A stretch of DNA of 16,149 nt from Gammaproteobacteria bacterium (GTDB lineage: Bacteria > Pseudomonadota > Gammaproteobacteria > Steroidobacterales > MnTg04), in contig JAPUHG010000224.1 in the NCBI GenBank assembly GCA_027297845.1, positions 1-16,149 of the forward strand. The letters are read 5' to 3'. A program made the position numbers and the translations under genes. Position 1 is the stretch's first letter; the number at the start of each line of letters is the position of its first letter. The notes below the pieces were generated by a model that did not search any database, was not told the origin of the DNA, and worked only from the letters and a program-made list of their open reading frames with translations. Below, in pieces: positions 6,776-13,948 of this stretch.

Positions 6776-8404
6776 TCAGGGCCGGGCGAGCAATAGCAAA
6801 AAAGCACCGCCAGCAGCCGTGATCCCTGCGAGCCAGAATGGGACACCGTCAGGTATCAACAAGAGGACACCCGAAAGCAGTGTCGAGGCACCGGCGATCG
6901 CCAGCCATTGTTTCCGGCGGCCGGCCTCCTGTTCCTCGCGCAGTTTTTCGATCTCCGGAACGGTGACCTGCAGATTGAACCGGCCATCGGCGAGTTGCTC
7001 GATAAGATTGCGCGCCAGCTCCGGCATGCCCTGCAGACTTTCGCCGATCTCCGGAAGCTGTTCGCGCAGGCGCTGGAACATGTACTTTCCGCTGACTCTC
7101 TCCTCTACCCAGCCTCTGAGAATCGGATGCGCCGTTTTCCAAAGATCCAGTTCCGGGTAAAGCTCGCGGCCCAGGCCTTCGACGTTGAGCAGAGTCTTTT
7201 GCAGAAGAACCAGTTGCGGCTGTATTTCCATATTGAAACGGCGCGCCGTCCGGAAAAGGCGTAGCAACACCTGGCCAAAGGAAATGTCCTTGAGCGGTTT
7301 GTTGAATATGGGTTCGCAAACTGTGCGAATCGCGGATTCGAATTCATCGATCCGGGTTTCGGGTGGCACCCAGCCGGAATCCACGTGCAACTTGGCGACA
7401 CGGTAATAATCCCGCTCAAAAAACGCGAGAAAATTTTCGGCGAGGTAATGCTGGTCTCGCGCGCTCAATGTTCCGACGATGCCGAAATCCACCGCGACAT
7501 AGCGTGGCTGAGATGGGTCGCTGATATTGACGAAGATATTGCCCGGGTGCATATCGGCGTGAAAAAAATTGTGCTTGAAAACCTGGGTAAAAAATATCTC
7601 CACACCGTTCTCAGCCAGTTTTTGCATATCTGTGCCGGCCGACTTCAAGGTGTCCAGATCGCCTATCGGTACGCCACTGATTCGCTCCATGACCAGGATA
7701 TCGGGGCGGCAATACTCCCAGAAGACCTCTGGCACATATAACATGTCGGAGGATTCGAAATTTCTTCGCAGTTGGGCGGCATTGGCCGCTTCGCGCATCA
7801 GATCGAGCTCATCGATAATGGTCTTTTCGTATTCGCGGACCACTTCAACCGGTCTGAGTCTCCTGGCATCGGGCCAATGACGGCGCGCGAGCCGGGCCAT
7901 GATATGCAGCACATCCAGGTCTTGCTGGATACTTGCTTCGACACCGGGACGCAGAATCTTGACGATTACTTCCTCGCCTGTTTTCAAGGTCGCCTTGTGC
8001 ACCTGTGCGATCGACGCCGCTGCCAGCGGCTCGTCGTCAAAGCGGTCAAAAACGTCATCGAGGCTCTGGCCATAGGCTTTCTCGGCCATAGCCTTGGCTT
8101 CAGCGGATGGGAATGGTGGCACGCGATCCTGCAGCATCGCGAGTTCATCGGCGATATCGCGGGGAAGCAAATCGCGCCGGGTCGAAAGAGCCTGACCAAA
8201 CTTGACGAAAATCGGTCCGAGCTCCTGCAAGGCGAGGCGTAAGCGTTCTGCTCTCGGCCCTTGTTTTTTTGCTCCCCATGAAGCCGGGCTGAGACGGGCG
8301 ATGATACGCATCGGTCGAAACAAGTGGGTGGCCTGGACGATGTCGTCCAGACCATGATTGATGAGCACGCGGTTGATTCGCAGCAGTCGAATCAGGTTAC
8401 GCAT
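6776..8404 (-). CDS. ubiB: Ubiquinone biosynthesis protein UbiB (atypical kinase/ATPase)
   Basis: UbiB is a member of the ABC1/ADCK/UbiB atypical kinase family needed for aerobic ubiquinone synthesis; it is thought to act as an ATPase at the inner membrane that helps lipid intermediates reach the Ubi complex. From the ATG at 8404 the protein has 542 residues (E. coli 546). Family hallmarks are KFGQ (68-71), the alanine-rich AAAS loop (128-131) replacing a P-loop, Lys149 in VIVKI, ELDLMREAANA (199-209), HADMHPGN (282-289) and the DFG metal motif (306-308). Two hydrophobic segments close the protein (about 500-518 and 521-540). The open frame extends 23 codons further into ubiJ, but family alignment (MRNLIRLLRINRVL) favours the chosen start, which overlaps ubiJ by 8 bases. 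It is the last gene of the minus-strand run. Confidence 0.96.
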   Translation of the reverse strand: MRNLIRLLRINRVLINHGLDDIVQATHLFRPMRIIARLSPASWGAKKQGPRAERLRLALQELGPIFVKFGQALSTRRDLLPRDIADELAMLQDRVPPFPSAEAKAMAEKAYGQSLDDVFDRFDDEPLAAASIAQVHKATLKTGEEVIVKILRPGVEASIQQDLDVLHIMARLARRHWPDARRLRPVEVVREYEKTIIDELDLMREAANAAQLRRNFESSDMLYVPEVFWEYCRPDILVMERISGVPIGDLDTLKSAGTDMQKLAENGVEIFFTQVFKHNFFHADMHPGNIFVNISDPSQPRYVAVDFGIVGTLSARDQHYLAENFLAFFERDYYRVAKLHVDSGWVPPETRIDEFESAIRTVCEPIFNKPLKDISFGQVLLRLFRTARRFNMEIQPQLVLLQKTLLNVEGLGRELYPELDLWKTAHPILRGWVEERVSGKYMFQRLREQLPEIGESLQGMPELARNLIEQLADGRFNLQVTVPEIEKLREEQEAGRRKQWLAIAGASTLLSGVLLLIPDGVPFWLAGITAAGGAFLLLLARP

Positions 8405-9032
8405 CACGATCACCGTCGTGGCCACTTTTTTCCAGCAAGCTGATTTTCGCTTCCAGTCGGTCGGTGTCCTCACGCAATTTACTAGTATCGCTCATCCATT
8501 TCGCCACCTCGGGCTCGCTTGGCAGGTCGCGACTTTCTTCTTGCAGGAATTCGGCTGCGTTTTGGGAAACCGTGGAAAAAATCTTTTTGCCAAAGCCGAT
8601 GCCGGATCGAAACAGGTTGCCGATCTGGCGGGCTGCTGCATCGCCGGTCAGACGTGACAGTTCTTCCTCCCAGTCGGGCCGGGTCAACCTCAGGAGTTGC
8701 TGAAAAGCTTGCGCAGTATCGGCATCGCCAAAAAATGTTACCCGGCCGGCGCGAATGGCCTCCTCGGCATGATCCGAAGCGAGATCCATCAACCCGGTCA
8801 GCCCGGCTGCGACGATGACATCCGGCTCCTCGGCAAAACTGCCATGCACAGTGACCCGTTCATCGGCGACACTGAGGAAAATCGCCATGCCGCTTTGCGC
8901 CGCTTCGGGCGCGAGCTGCATCGCCAGCGTCCGGCCATCGAGCTGGCGACAAAGGGAGCGGGCCTGGGAAGAGTCTTCTATCCGGCGGTTGATCAGTCTT
9001 TGCAACGGTTTTAACAGCGTAGATGTCGTCAT
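8397..9032 (-). CDS. ubiJ: Ubiquinone biosynthesis accessory factor UbiJ (SCP2 domain)
   Basis: UbiJ is a non-catalytic lipid-binding factor of the soluble Ubi complex that holds polyprenyl intermediates. From the ATG at 9032 it has 211 residues (E. coli 201). The N-terminal 110 residues fit an SCP2 sterol-carrier fold, with alternating strands such as GMAIFLSVADERVTVHGSF and a helix TGLMDLASDHAEEAIRAGRV ahead of a short FFGD strand. The C-terminal part is helical, ending in a likely short coiled coil (LREDTDRLEAKISLLEKSG). The start is seven bases after the ubiE stop; an earlier in-frame start inside ubiE is unlikely because the added residues do not look like the family. It sits between ubiE and ubiB as in Pseudomonas and E. 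coli, and that synteny is the main support. Confidence 0.92.
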   Translation of the reverse strand: MTTSTLLKPLQRLINRRIEDSSQARSLCRQLDGRTLAMQLAPEAAQSGMAIFLSVADERVTVHGSFAEEPDVIVAAGLTGLMDLASDHAEEAIRAGRVTFFGDADTAQAFQQLLRLTRPDWEEELSRLTGDAAARQIGNLFRSGIGFGKKIFSTVSQNAAEFLQEESRDLPSEPEVAKWMSDTSKLREDTDRLEAKISLLEKSGHDGDRDA

Positions 9033-9039
9033 GGCCCGC

Positions 9040-9804
9040 TCAGAACTTGTAACCACGATGCAGGGCAACGATGCCTCCACTAAGGTTGTGATACTGGGTT
9101 TTCTCAAAACCGGCGGCGGACATCATTCCTGACAATGTTTCCTGGTCGGGGTGGCGGCGAATCGATTCCGCGAGGTAGCGATAACTGTCTTCGTCGCTCG
9201 CTATCAGTCGCCCCAGGACCGGGAGAATATGGAATGAATAAAATTCATAAAAGGGCTTTAGGCCCGGCACGACAGGCTGCGAAAACTCGAGTACCAGGAG
9301 TTGGCCGCCAGGTCGCAAGACCCTGAACATCGAGCGCAATGCTGCGTCCTTGTCGGTCACGTTGCGCAAGCCAAAAGCAATCGTGACACAGTCGAAACTG
9401 TCATCGGCAAACGGCAGGCATTCTGCATTGGCCTGGGCAAATGAAAGGTTGCCTGCAAGACCCTCGTCGAGCAACCGGTTGCGACCGCGCTCGAGCATCG
9501 CGGCGTTTATATCGGTTAACACCACCAGCCCTTCAGCGCCAGTTTTCCTGGCCATTGCCGAGCTGAGATCGCCGGTGCCACCAGCGACATCCAGTGCACG
9601 TTGACCCGGCCGCAGCCCGGTCTGTTCAATGGTGAATTTCTTCCAAAGACGGTGGATGCCGGCCGACATCAGGTCGTTCATCAAGTCGTAACGGCTCGCG
9701 ACCGAATCGAAAACGTCCCGAACCTTGCCGGCTTTTTCCGCCCACGCGACCTCTTCGAAGCCGAAATGAGTGGTGTCCGGATTTTCACCTGAAGTTTTTT
9801 GCAC
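9040..9804 (-). CDS. ubiE: Demethylmenaquinone/2-polyprenyl-6-methoxy-1,4-benzoquinol methylase
   Basis: UbiE is the SAM-dependent C-methyltransferase of ubiquinone synthesis (and of menaquinone synthesis where that pathway exists). The 254-residue protein (E. coli 251) has THFGF near the N-terminus, the UbiE signature YDLMNDLMSAGIHRLWK (39-55), SAM motif I ALDVAGGTGDL (70-80), FADDSFDCVTIAFGLRN, and RVLRPGGQLLVLEFS. The predicted start is a GTG at 9804; no ATG is available before Met43, well inside the conserved region, and the ribosome-binding site is poor. Translation may rely on re-initiation after DUF971, which ends 17 bases upstream. No alternative identity is plausible. Confidence 0.97.
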   Translation of the reverse strand: MQKTSGENPDTTHFGFEEVAWAEKAGKVRDVFDSVASRYDLMNDLMSAGIHRLWKKFTIEQTGLRPGQRALDVAGGTGDLSSAMARKTGAEGLVVLTDINAAMLERGRNRLLDEGLAGNLSFAQANAECLPFADDSFDCVTIAFGLRNVTDKDAALRSMFRVLRPGGQLLVLEFSQPVVPGLKPFYEFYSFHILPVLGRLIASDEDSYRYLAESIRRHPDQETLSGMMSAAGFEKTQYHNLSGGIVALHRGYKF

Positions 9805-9821
9805 GACCTGTACTCTGATTC

Positions 9822-10184
9822 TTAGTCCGACTTGCCAGAGTAACCTTCGGCCTTCAGGCGGTCCAGATAATAGCGCCAGTTTTCCTGCTGTCTGCTGCCC
9901 AGTTCATACAGCACATCCCAGCTATACAGACCAGTGTCGTGGCCATCATCGAAAATCAGGCGCACGGCGTACTGCCCTATAGGCTCGATCGCCGTGATAT
10001 CGACACTTTCCTTGCCGGTAACCAGCCGCATGGGGCCGCCATGTCCGCGGACCTCAGCTGATGGAGAAAAGCAACGCAAGTACTCGAACGGCAGCGAGAA
10101 TTTTTCACCATTGTTAAAACTGACTTCCAGGATGCGTGATTTTTTTAGCAGGCGGAGATCGCTGGGTATAAGCTTCAGGTTCAC
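9822..10184 (-). CDS. DUF971 domain protein (gamma-butyrobetaine hydroxylase-like N-terminal domain)
   Basis: This is a 120-residue small protein made almost wholly of the DUF971/GBBH-like N-terminal domain, which in eukaryotic gamma-butyrobetaine hydroxylase binds zinc. Conserved family text includes LEVSFNNGEKFSLPFEYLR, SAEVRGHG and GLYSWDVLYELG. Its own biochemical role is not established; related domains occur with Fe-S carrier proteins of the Mrp/ApbC type, so a metal-related role is possible but unproven. The GTG start at 10184 is decided by a near-perfect Shine-Dalgarno sequence four bases upstream. It lies between hslU and ubiE, the same neighbourhood as in Pseudomonas, where the polyhydroxyalkanoate genes intervene before ubiE; those are absent here. 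Confidence 0.9.
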   Translation of the reverse strand: MNLKLIPSDLRLLKKSRILEVSFNNGEKFSLPFEYLRCFSPSAEVRGHGGPMRLVTGKESVDITAIEPIGQYAVRLIFDDGHDTGLYSWDVLYELGSRQQENWRYYLDRLKAEGYSGKSD

Positions 10185-10188
10185 TGAT

Positions 10189-10196
10189 ACCTCCCT
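10189..10196 (-). promoter_or_regulatory. Strong Shine-Dalgarno site for the DUF971 gene
   Basis: On the minus strand the sequence reads AGGGAGGT-ATCA-GTG. This is almost full complementarity to the 16S rRNA 3' end with a four-base spacer from the end of the motif, and it supports the GTG at 10184 as the start. It is the strongest ribosome-binding site noticed in the window. Confidence 0.8.
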
Positions 10197-10214
10197 GTGG
10201 GCCTGTGCAATGGC

Positions 10215-11546
10215 CTAGAGAATATACCGGCTGAGGTCTTCGTCCTCTGCCAGCTTGGCAAGATGCTCATCGACGTAAGCCGCATCTATGCTGACGGACT
10301 GACCGTCACGATCCGCTGCATCGAAGGAAATAGTCTCGAGCAGCCGCTCCAGCACCGTATGCAAACGGCGCGCGCCTATGTTTTCCGCATTTTCATTAAC
10401 CTTGAACGCGATTTCCGCCAACCGGCGGATTCCGTCGTCGGTAAAGCTCAGCGTCAGCCCTTCGGTATTCATCAGCGCGGTGTATTGCTCGGTCAGCGAA
10501 TAATCCGGCTCGGTGAGGATCCGTTCAAAGTCCTCTGTGTTTAGCGCGCTCAACTCCACGCGGATGGGGAACCGTCCCTGCAACTCCGGTATCAGGTCGG
10601 ACGGCTTCGCTACGTGGAACGCCCCGGATGCGATGAATAAAATATGATCCGTTTGCACCGGGCCATATCGAGTGCTTATCGTGCAACCCTCGACCAATGG
10701 CAACAGGTCTCGCTGCACGCCTTCACGGGAAACATCTGCGCCCACGGTCTCCGTGCGCCGTGCGACCTTATCGAGTTCGTCGATAAATACGATACCGTTC
10801 TGTTCGACGTTATCGACGGCACGCAGTTTCAGGTCCTCGTCGTTGATCATCCTGGCGGCTTCCTCGTCGACGAGCAACTTGAAAGCGTCTTTGATTTTCA
10901 ATTTCCGCGTGGTCTTGCGATTGCTACCCATGTTCTGAAACATACCCTGCAATTGCTGGGTCATCTCTTCCATCCCCGGTGGCGCCATGATTTCCACGCC
11001 GACCGGCATCGAGCGCACTTCAATTTCTATTTCACGATCGTCTATTTTCTTCTCGCGCAGCATTTTGCGGAATTTTTGCCGGGTGTCAGACTGTTTTTCC
11101 TGCTCGCTTCCAGGATCGTTGGCAAATCCCACGCCCGGTAGCAGCGCATCCAGAATCCGGTCTTCGGCCGCGTCCTCGGCGCGGTGGTGAACCTTCGCCA
11201 TTTCCTCGTCGCGAGTCAGTTTAACGGCGGCATCGGTCAGGTCGCGTATGATCGAGTCGACTTCGCGACCGACATAACCGACTTCGGTGAATTTGGTTGC
11301 CTCAACCTTGATAAACGGGGCATTGGCCAGGTTGGCCAGGCGCCGCGCGATCTCGGTTTTACCCACACCCGTCGGTCCGATCATCAGGATATTTTTCGGG
11401 GTAATTTCGTGGCGCATGGCTTCTTCGACCTGCATGCGGCGCCAGCGGTTACGCAAGGCTATAGCGACAGCGCGTTTTGCGTCGTCCTGGCCGACAATAT
11501 GTTTGTCCAGTTCTTGGACGATTTCCCGGGGGGTCATCTGCGACAT
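10215..11546 (-). CDS. hslU: ATP-dependent protease ATPase subunit HslU
   Basis: HslU is the AAA+ unfoldase ring that feeds substrates to the HslV peptidase. At 443 residues it has exactly the length of the E. coli protein. Visible features are the N-terminal MTPREIVQELDKHIVGQ, Walker A GPTGVGKT (57-64), the substrate-gripping pore loop GYVG (90-93), the charged I-domain insertion (about 110-230), Walker B IVFIDE (252-257), sensor and arginine-finger region PELQGRFPIRVEL, and the C-terminal EDLSRYIL, whose tail docks into HslV in the known complex. The ATG at 11546 has AGGA about eight bases upstream, and the gene follows hslV after 24 bases. In enterics the pair is heat-shock controlled; I could not make out a convincing sigma-32 site here. 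Confidence 0.98.
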   Translation of the reverse strand: MSQMTPREIVQELDKHIVGQDDAKRAVAIALRNRWRRMQVEEAMRHEITPKNILMIGPTGVGKTEIARRLANLANAPFIKVEATKFTEVGYVGREVDSIIRDLTDAAVKLTRDEEMAKVHHRAEDAAEDRILDALLPGVGFANDPGSEQEKQSDTRQKFRKMLREKKIDDREIEIEVRSMPVGVEIMAPPGMEEMTQQLQGMFQNMGSNRKTTRKLKIKDAFKLLVDEEAARMINDEDLKLRAVDNVEQNGIVFIDELDKVARRTETVGADVSREGVQRDLLPLVEGCTISTRYGPVQTDHILFIASGAFHVAKPSDLIPELQGRFPIRVELSALNTEDFERILTEPDYSLTEQYTALMNTEGLTLSFTDDGIRRLAEIAFKVNENAENIGARRLHTVLERLLETISFDAADRDGQSVSIDAAYVDEHLAKLAEDEDLSRYIL

Positions 11547-11570
11547 GTGTTTTCCTAAAGTCGGCCTGGT

Positions 11571-12110
11571 TCAGTCGGCACCCAGCTCATCGATTACCAG
11601 ATTGTGATTGGTGTACACACAGATGTCGCCGGCAATATTCATCGCGGCGCGCACGATATCCGCGGCTTCCATTTTCGTGTTATCCAACAGGGCCTGCGCC
11701 GCGGCCTGTGCATATGCGCCACCGGAGCCTATCGCCATCAACTGGTTCTCCGGCTCGATGACATCGCCGTTGCCGGAAATGATAAATGACTGTTCGATAT
11801 CGGCGACACAAAGCAGCGCTTCCAGCCGACGCAGCATGCGATCGGTACGCCAGTCCTTGGCCAGTTCAATCGCCGCCCGCGTCAGATTGCCATATTCCTG
11901 CAACTTGCCTTCGAAGCGCTCAAACAGCGTGAAAGCATCCGCGGTACCGCCGGCGAACCCGGCCAGAATCTTGTCGTCGTAAAGGCGGCGCACTTTGCGG
12001 GCATTGCCCTTCACGACGATGTTGGCCATTGAAACCTGCCCATCACCACCCATGACGATGCGACCGTTACGGCGAACGCTGAGTATCGTGGTTCCGCGGA
12101 ATTGGTCCAT
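11571..12110 (-). CDS. hslV: ATP-dependent protease peptidase subunit HslV
   Basis: HslV is the threonine peptidase of the HslUV protease, a bacterial relative of proteasome beta subunits. From the second ATG (12110) it has 179 residues (E. coli 176). The short propeptide MDQFRG is removed to expose the catalytic threonine of TTILSVRRNG. Further family text includes GGDGQVSM, KGNARKVRRLYDDK, AGFAGGTADAFTLFERFE, LAKDWRTDR, GNGDVIEPE and GSGGAYAQAAAQALL. An in-frame ATG three codons earlier (12119) overlaps the ribosome-binding site, so the second ATG is preferred. It lies 51 bases after xerC and 24 bases before hslU. Confidence 0.97.
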   Translation of the reverse strand: MDQFRGTTILSVRRNGRIVMGGDGQVSMANIVVKGNARKVRRLYDDKILAGFAGGTADAFTLFERFEGKLQEYGNLTRAAIELAKDWRTDRMLRRLEALLCVADIEQSFIISGNGDVIEPENQLMAIGSGGAYAQAAAQALLDNTKMEAADIVRAAMNIAGDICVYTNHNLVIDELGAD

Positions 12111-12118
12111 GCTGCTCA

Positions 12119-12124
12119 TCCTTT
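12119..12124 (-). promoter_or_regulatory. Ribosome-binding site deciding the hslV start
   Basis: On the minus strand AAAGGA precedes the ATG at 12110 by eight bases. The alternative ATG at 12117-12119 shares its first base with this motif and so could not use it. This favours the shorter HslV form. Confidence 0.65.
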
Positions 12125-12161
12125 GCTGCCTGCCCGCACGCTCACCTGCTGGTGACGCGGA

Positions 12162-13064
12162 CTAGTTTTTTCTTCGAGCCCTGGGGTGGGCTTTGTCGTA
12201 TATGCGGGCCAGATGCTGAAAATCAATGTGTGTATAGATCTGGGTCGTGCTGATATCGGCATGCCCGAGTAATTCCTGCACTGCGCGCAGGTCGCCGCTG
12301 GATTCGAGCACATGGGTGGCGAAGCTGTGCCGAAACAGGTGCGGGTATACCCGCGCCGGGATGCCCTGGTGCATGGCCCAGTGCTTGACCCGGGCCTGCA
12401 CGACGCGCGGGCTAATACGCTTGCCGCGACGACCGACAAAAACGGCGGTTTCATCCCGCGCCGCGAGCTCGCTGCGGCATTTCAGCCAGGCCGTCAGGGC
12501 TTCCAGGGCATAGCGGCCGACCGGCAGGATCCGGGTTTTCGAGCCTTTGCCCAACACCCGAACGGTACGGTCCCGCAGATCGAGTTGGTCGAGGTTCAGA
12601 CCGGTGAGTTCCTGCAGGCGGAGGCCCGATGAGTAGAGCAATTCCAGGATCGCCTTATCGCGTACCGCCTCATTGCCGATGGCGGGAAAATCGAGCAGTC
12701 TCGCCATGGTGTCGACGTCCAGGGTTTCCGGCAATCGACGCGCCGCTTTTGGCGCCATGACGCCAGCGGCGGGGTTGATAGTCGTCTCGCCTTCGCGGAT
12801 CAGGTAATTGAATAATCCACGCGTTGCAGACAAGCGACGCTGAATGCTGCGTGGCGCCAGCCCCTTGCGATGGCAACTCGCCGCGTACTGACGAACCAGG
12901 TGGATATCCAGATTCTGCCAGTTATCGATTTCCTGCTGTTCGCAGAAGGCCTGCAGCGAATCGAGATCTCTGCGGTAGTTGCTGGTGGTGTGTGGCGAGA
13001 CCCGGCGCTCCGTGGCCAGGTGGTGCAGATATTTTTCCAGCCACCGTCGGGCTGTTTCTATCAT
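12162..13064 (-). CDS. xerC: Site-specific tyrosine recombinase XerC
   Basis: XerC acts with XerD at the dif site to resolve chromosome dimers. The 300-residue protein has the N-terminal SAM-like DNA-binding domain (ERRVSPHTTSNYRRDL, 20-34) and the full catalytic set: Arg149 (SSGLRLQEL), Lys173 (LGKGSKTR), His242 and Arg245 (HLFRHSFATH), His268 (LLGHADISTT) and nucleophile Tyr277. The spacing matches E. coli XerC one or two residues offset. The C-terminal YDKAHPRA is typical of XerC and not XerD. The ATG at 13064 is the first possible start, because an in-frame TAA two codons upstream lies in the terminal repeat of a MITE-like element. No good ribosome-binding site is visible. Normally xerC directly follows DUF484; here 167 bases separate them. 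Confidence 0.96.
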   Translation of the reverse strand: MIETARRWLEKYLHHLATERRVSPHTTSNYRRDLDSLQAFCEQQEIDNWQNLDIHLVRQYAASCHRKGLAPRSIQRRLSATRGLFNYLIREGETTINPAAGVMAPKAARRLPETLDVDTMARLLDFPAIGNEAVRDKAILELLYSSGLRLQELTGLNLDQLDLRDRTVRVLGKGSKTRILPVGRYALEALTAWLKCRSELAARDETAVFVGRRGKRISPRVVQARVKHWAMHQGIPARVYPHLFRHSFATHVLESSGDLRAVQELLGHADISTTQIYTHIDFQHLARIYDKAHPRARRKN

Positions 13065-13067
13065 GAT

Positions 13068-13089
13068 TTAGCAGCCTGTCGGACTTGGG
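13068..13089 (+). repeat. Left terminal inverted repeat
   Basis: It begins TTAGCAGCCTGTCGGACTT and pairs with 13214-13235 at 19 of 22 positions. Its outer end lies three bases from the xerC start codon, and on the minus strand it supplies an in-frame TAA just upstream of that start. Confidence 0.75.
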
Positions 13090-13213
13090 ATATTCTACTG
13101 CGGCCGCGGGTCATCGACCCATTTTTCCGATCCTTTTCGTTTAATCGAACCACTATTCGCCTCAAACGATCGAAAAAAATGTCCTTGATTTCCCGCACGC
13201 CTCGCTACGAACA

Positions 13214-13235
13214 CCTAAGCCCGACAGGCTACTAA
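13214..13235 (-). repeat. Right terminal inverted repeat
   Basis: On the minus strand it begins TTAGTAGCCTGTCGGGCTT and pairs with 13068-13089. The TAG stop codon of the DUF484 gene (13232-13234) lies inside its outer end. Confidence 0.75.
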
Positions 13236-13948
13236 CGGGTGAGCGCCGTGCTTACCAATTCTCCAATACGGGAGAGAAAATCAGTACCCATCGCGGGATG
13301 AAACCGCTGCTCGTCGGCACTGCTGATCGCCAGCAGCCCGATTTCGGATCCTGGCCCGAGCGGCAACATCGCGACCGACGCTATTTCGTTGGTATCGTCG
13401 CCAAACAGGTAGTCGCGTTGCGCATCCCTGATCTGGCCACAGCGTGGCTCGGCGTTTTTGAAGAAAGTCGCAAAGGGCTTCATCTCCTTTGCATCGGATG
13501 TAGTCCAGCGCAGAAATCTCAGTTCAGGGTAGTCGTCCTTGCCAGCCAGTTGGTCCCGGAACAAAACCATGACAATCTGGTCGGCATTGAAATCCTGGCG
13601 TAGCGACGCTTCGATCAGATCCACGGTATGTCCAAAATCTGCCGCGTGGATCAGACGCCGACACAGCTGATGAATTTTTCCGGAAAGCGCGTCATTGGTG
13701 CGTGCAATCGCCGTCAGTTCGCGAAGCTGATTTTCGAGTTTGCGATTGCGCTGGCGAAGTATTTCGACCTGGCGCTCGACTAACGAGACAGCGCTGCTCC
13801 CCGTCTGATGAGGTAACTGCAACTTACCGAGCAGCGATGCGTGGCGCTCGAAGAACTCCGGGTGGCTATCCAGGTAATGGGCCACCGCCTCGTCTGAAAT
13901 GGCCCCGCTCACTTTACCCTTGCGCTGTTGTTCAGGCTGACTGCTCAT
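13232..13948 (-). CDS. DUF484 family protein (GAF-like)
   Basis: This 238-residue protein belongs to the DUF484 family (E. coli YigA relatives), of unknown biochemical function. The N-terminus shows the family pattern DEAVAHYLDSHPEFFERHASLLGKLQLPH (quoted in part: AVAHYLDSHPEFF), followed by a predicted coiled-coil helix (about residues 55-82, SLVERQVEILRQRNRKLENQ) and a C-terminal GAF-like domain (about 95-235) ending in MLPLGPGSEIGLLAISS and a final helix. It overlaps dapF by an ATGA, the usual arrangement in gammaproteobacteria, where xerC follows directly. Its stop codon lies within the terminal repeat of the inserted element, so the last residues may differ from the ancestral C-terminus. 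Confidence 0.9.
   Translation of the reverse strand: MSSQPEQQRKGKVSGAISDEAVAHYLDSHPEFFERHASLLGKLQLPHQTGSSAVSLVERQVEILRQRNRKLENQLRELTAIARTNDALSGKIHQLCRRLIHAADFGHTVDLIEASLRQDFNADQIVMVLFRDQLAGKDDYPELRFLRWTTSDAKEMKPFATFFKNAEPRCGQIRDAQRDYLFGDDTNEIASVAMLPLGPGSEIGLLAISSADEQRFHPAMGTDFLSRIGELVSTALTR

Larger units (their letters stand above)
13068..13235. mobile_element. MITE-like element or internally deleted insertion sequence
   Basis: A 168-base stretch is bounded by inverted repeats of 22 bases (13068-13089 and 13214-13235) that match at 19 positions; the three mismatches are all transitions. The shared core is AGCCTGTCGG on the left and its complement on the right. There is no reading frame for a transposase inside. 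The interior holds a short hairpin GGGTC-ATC-GACCC (13108-13120) followed by ATTTTT, which resembles a weak terminator for plus-strand transcripts. I see no clear target-site duplication. The element fills almost the whole gap between DUF484 and xerC. The class of the parent element is not known from sequence alone. Confidence 0.7.

Noticed and set aside
6730..6776. Hairpin across the DUF2007 stop codon (6731-6737 with 6746-6752) as a terminator between the convergent genes
   Set aside because: The stem is seven pairs including one G-U, the loop is eight bases, and no proper T-run follows directly (only CTTTCTT about 17 bases later). It is too weak to call.
9270..9280. Sequence CGACAGGCTGC in ubiE, resembling the MITE terminal repeat
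   Set aside because: Only 11 bases match, they encode a normal UbiE segment, and no partner repeat is nearby.
12142..12155. Small hairpin TCACC-TGCT-GGTGA between xerC and hslV
   Set aside because: It is a five-base-pair stem with no T-run on either strand, and not credible as a terminator.
12200..12235. Weak promoter-like hexamers (TTGATT, 18 bases, TATACG) in the end of xerC upstream of hslV
   Set aside because: Each matches at only four of six positions, and no convincing heat-shock promoter pattern is seen. It would need transcript data.
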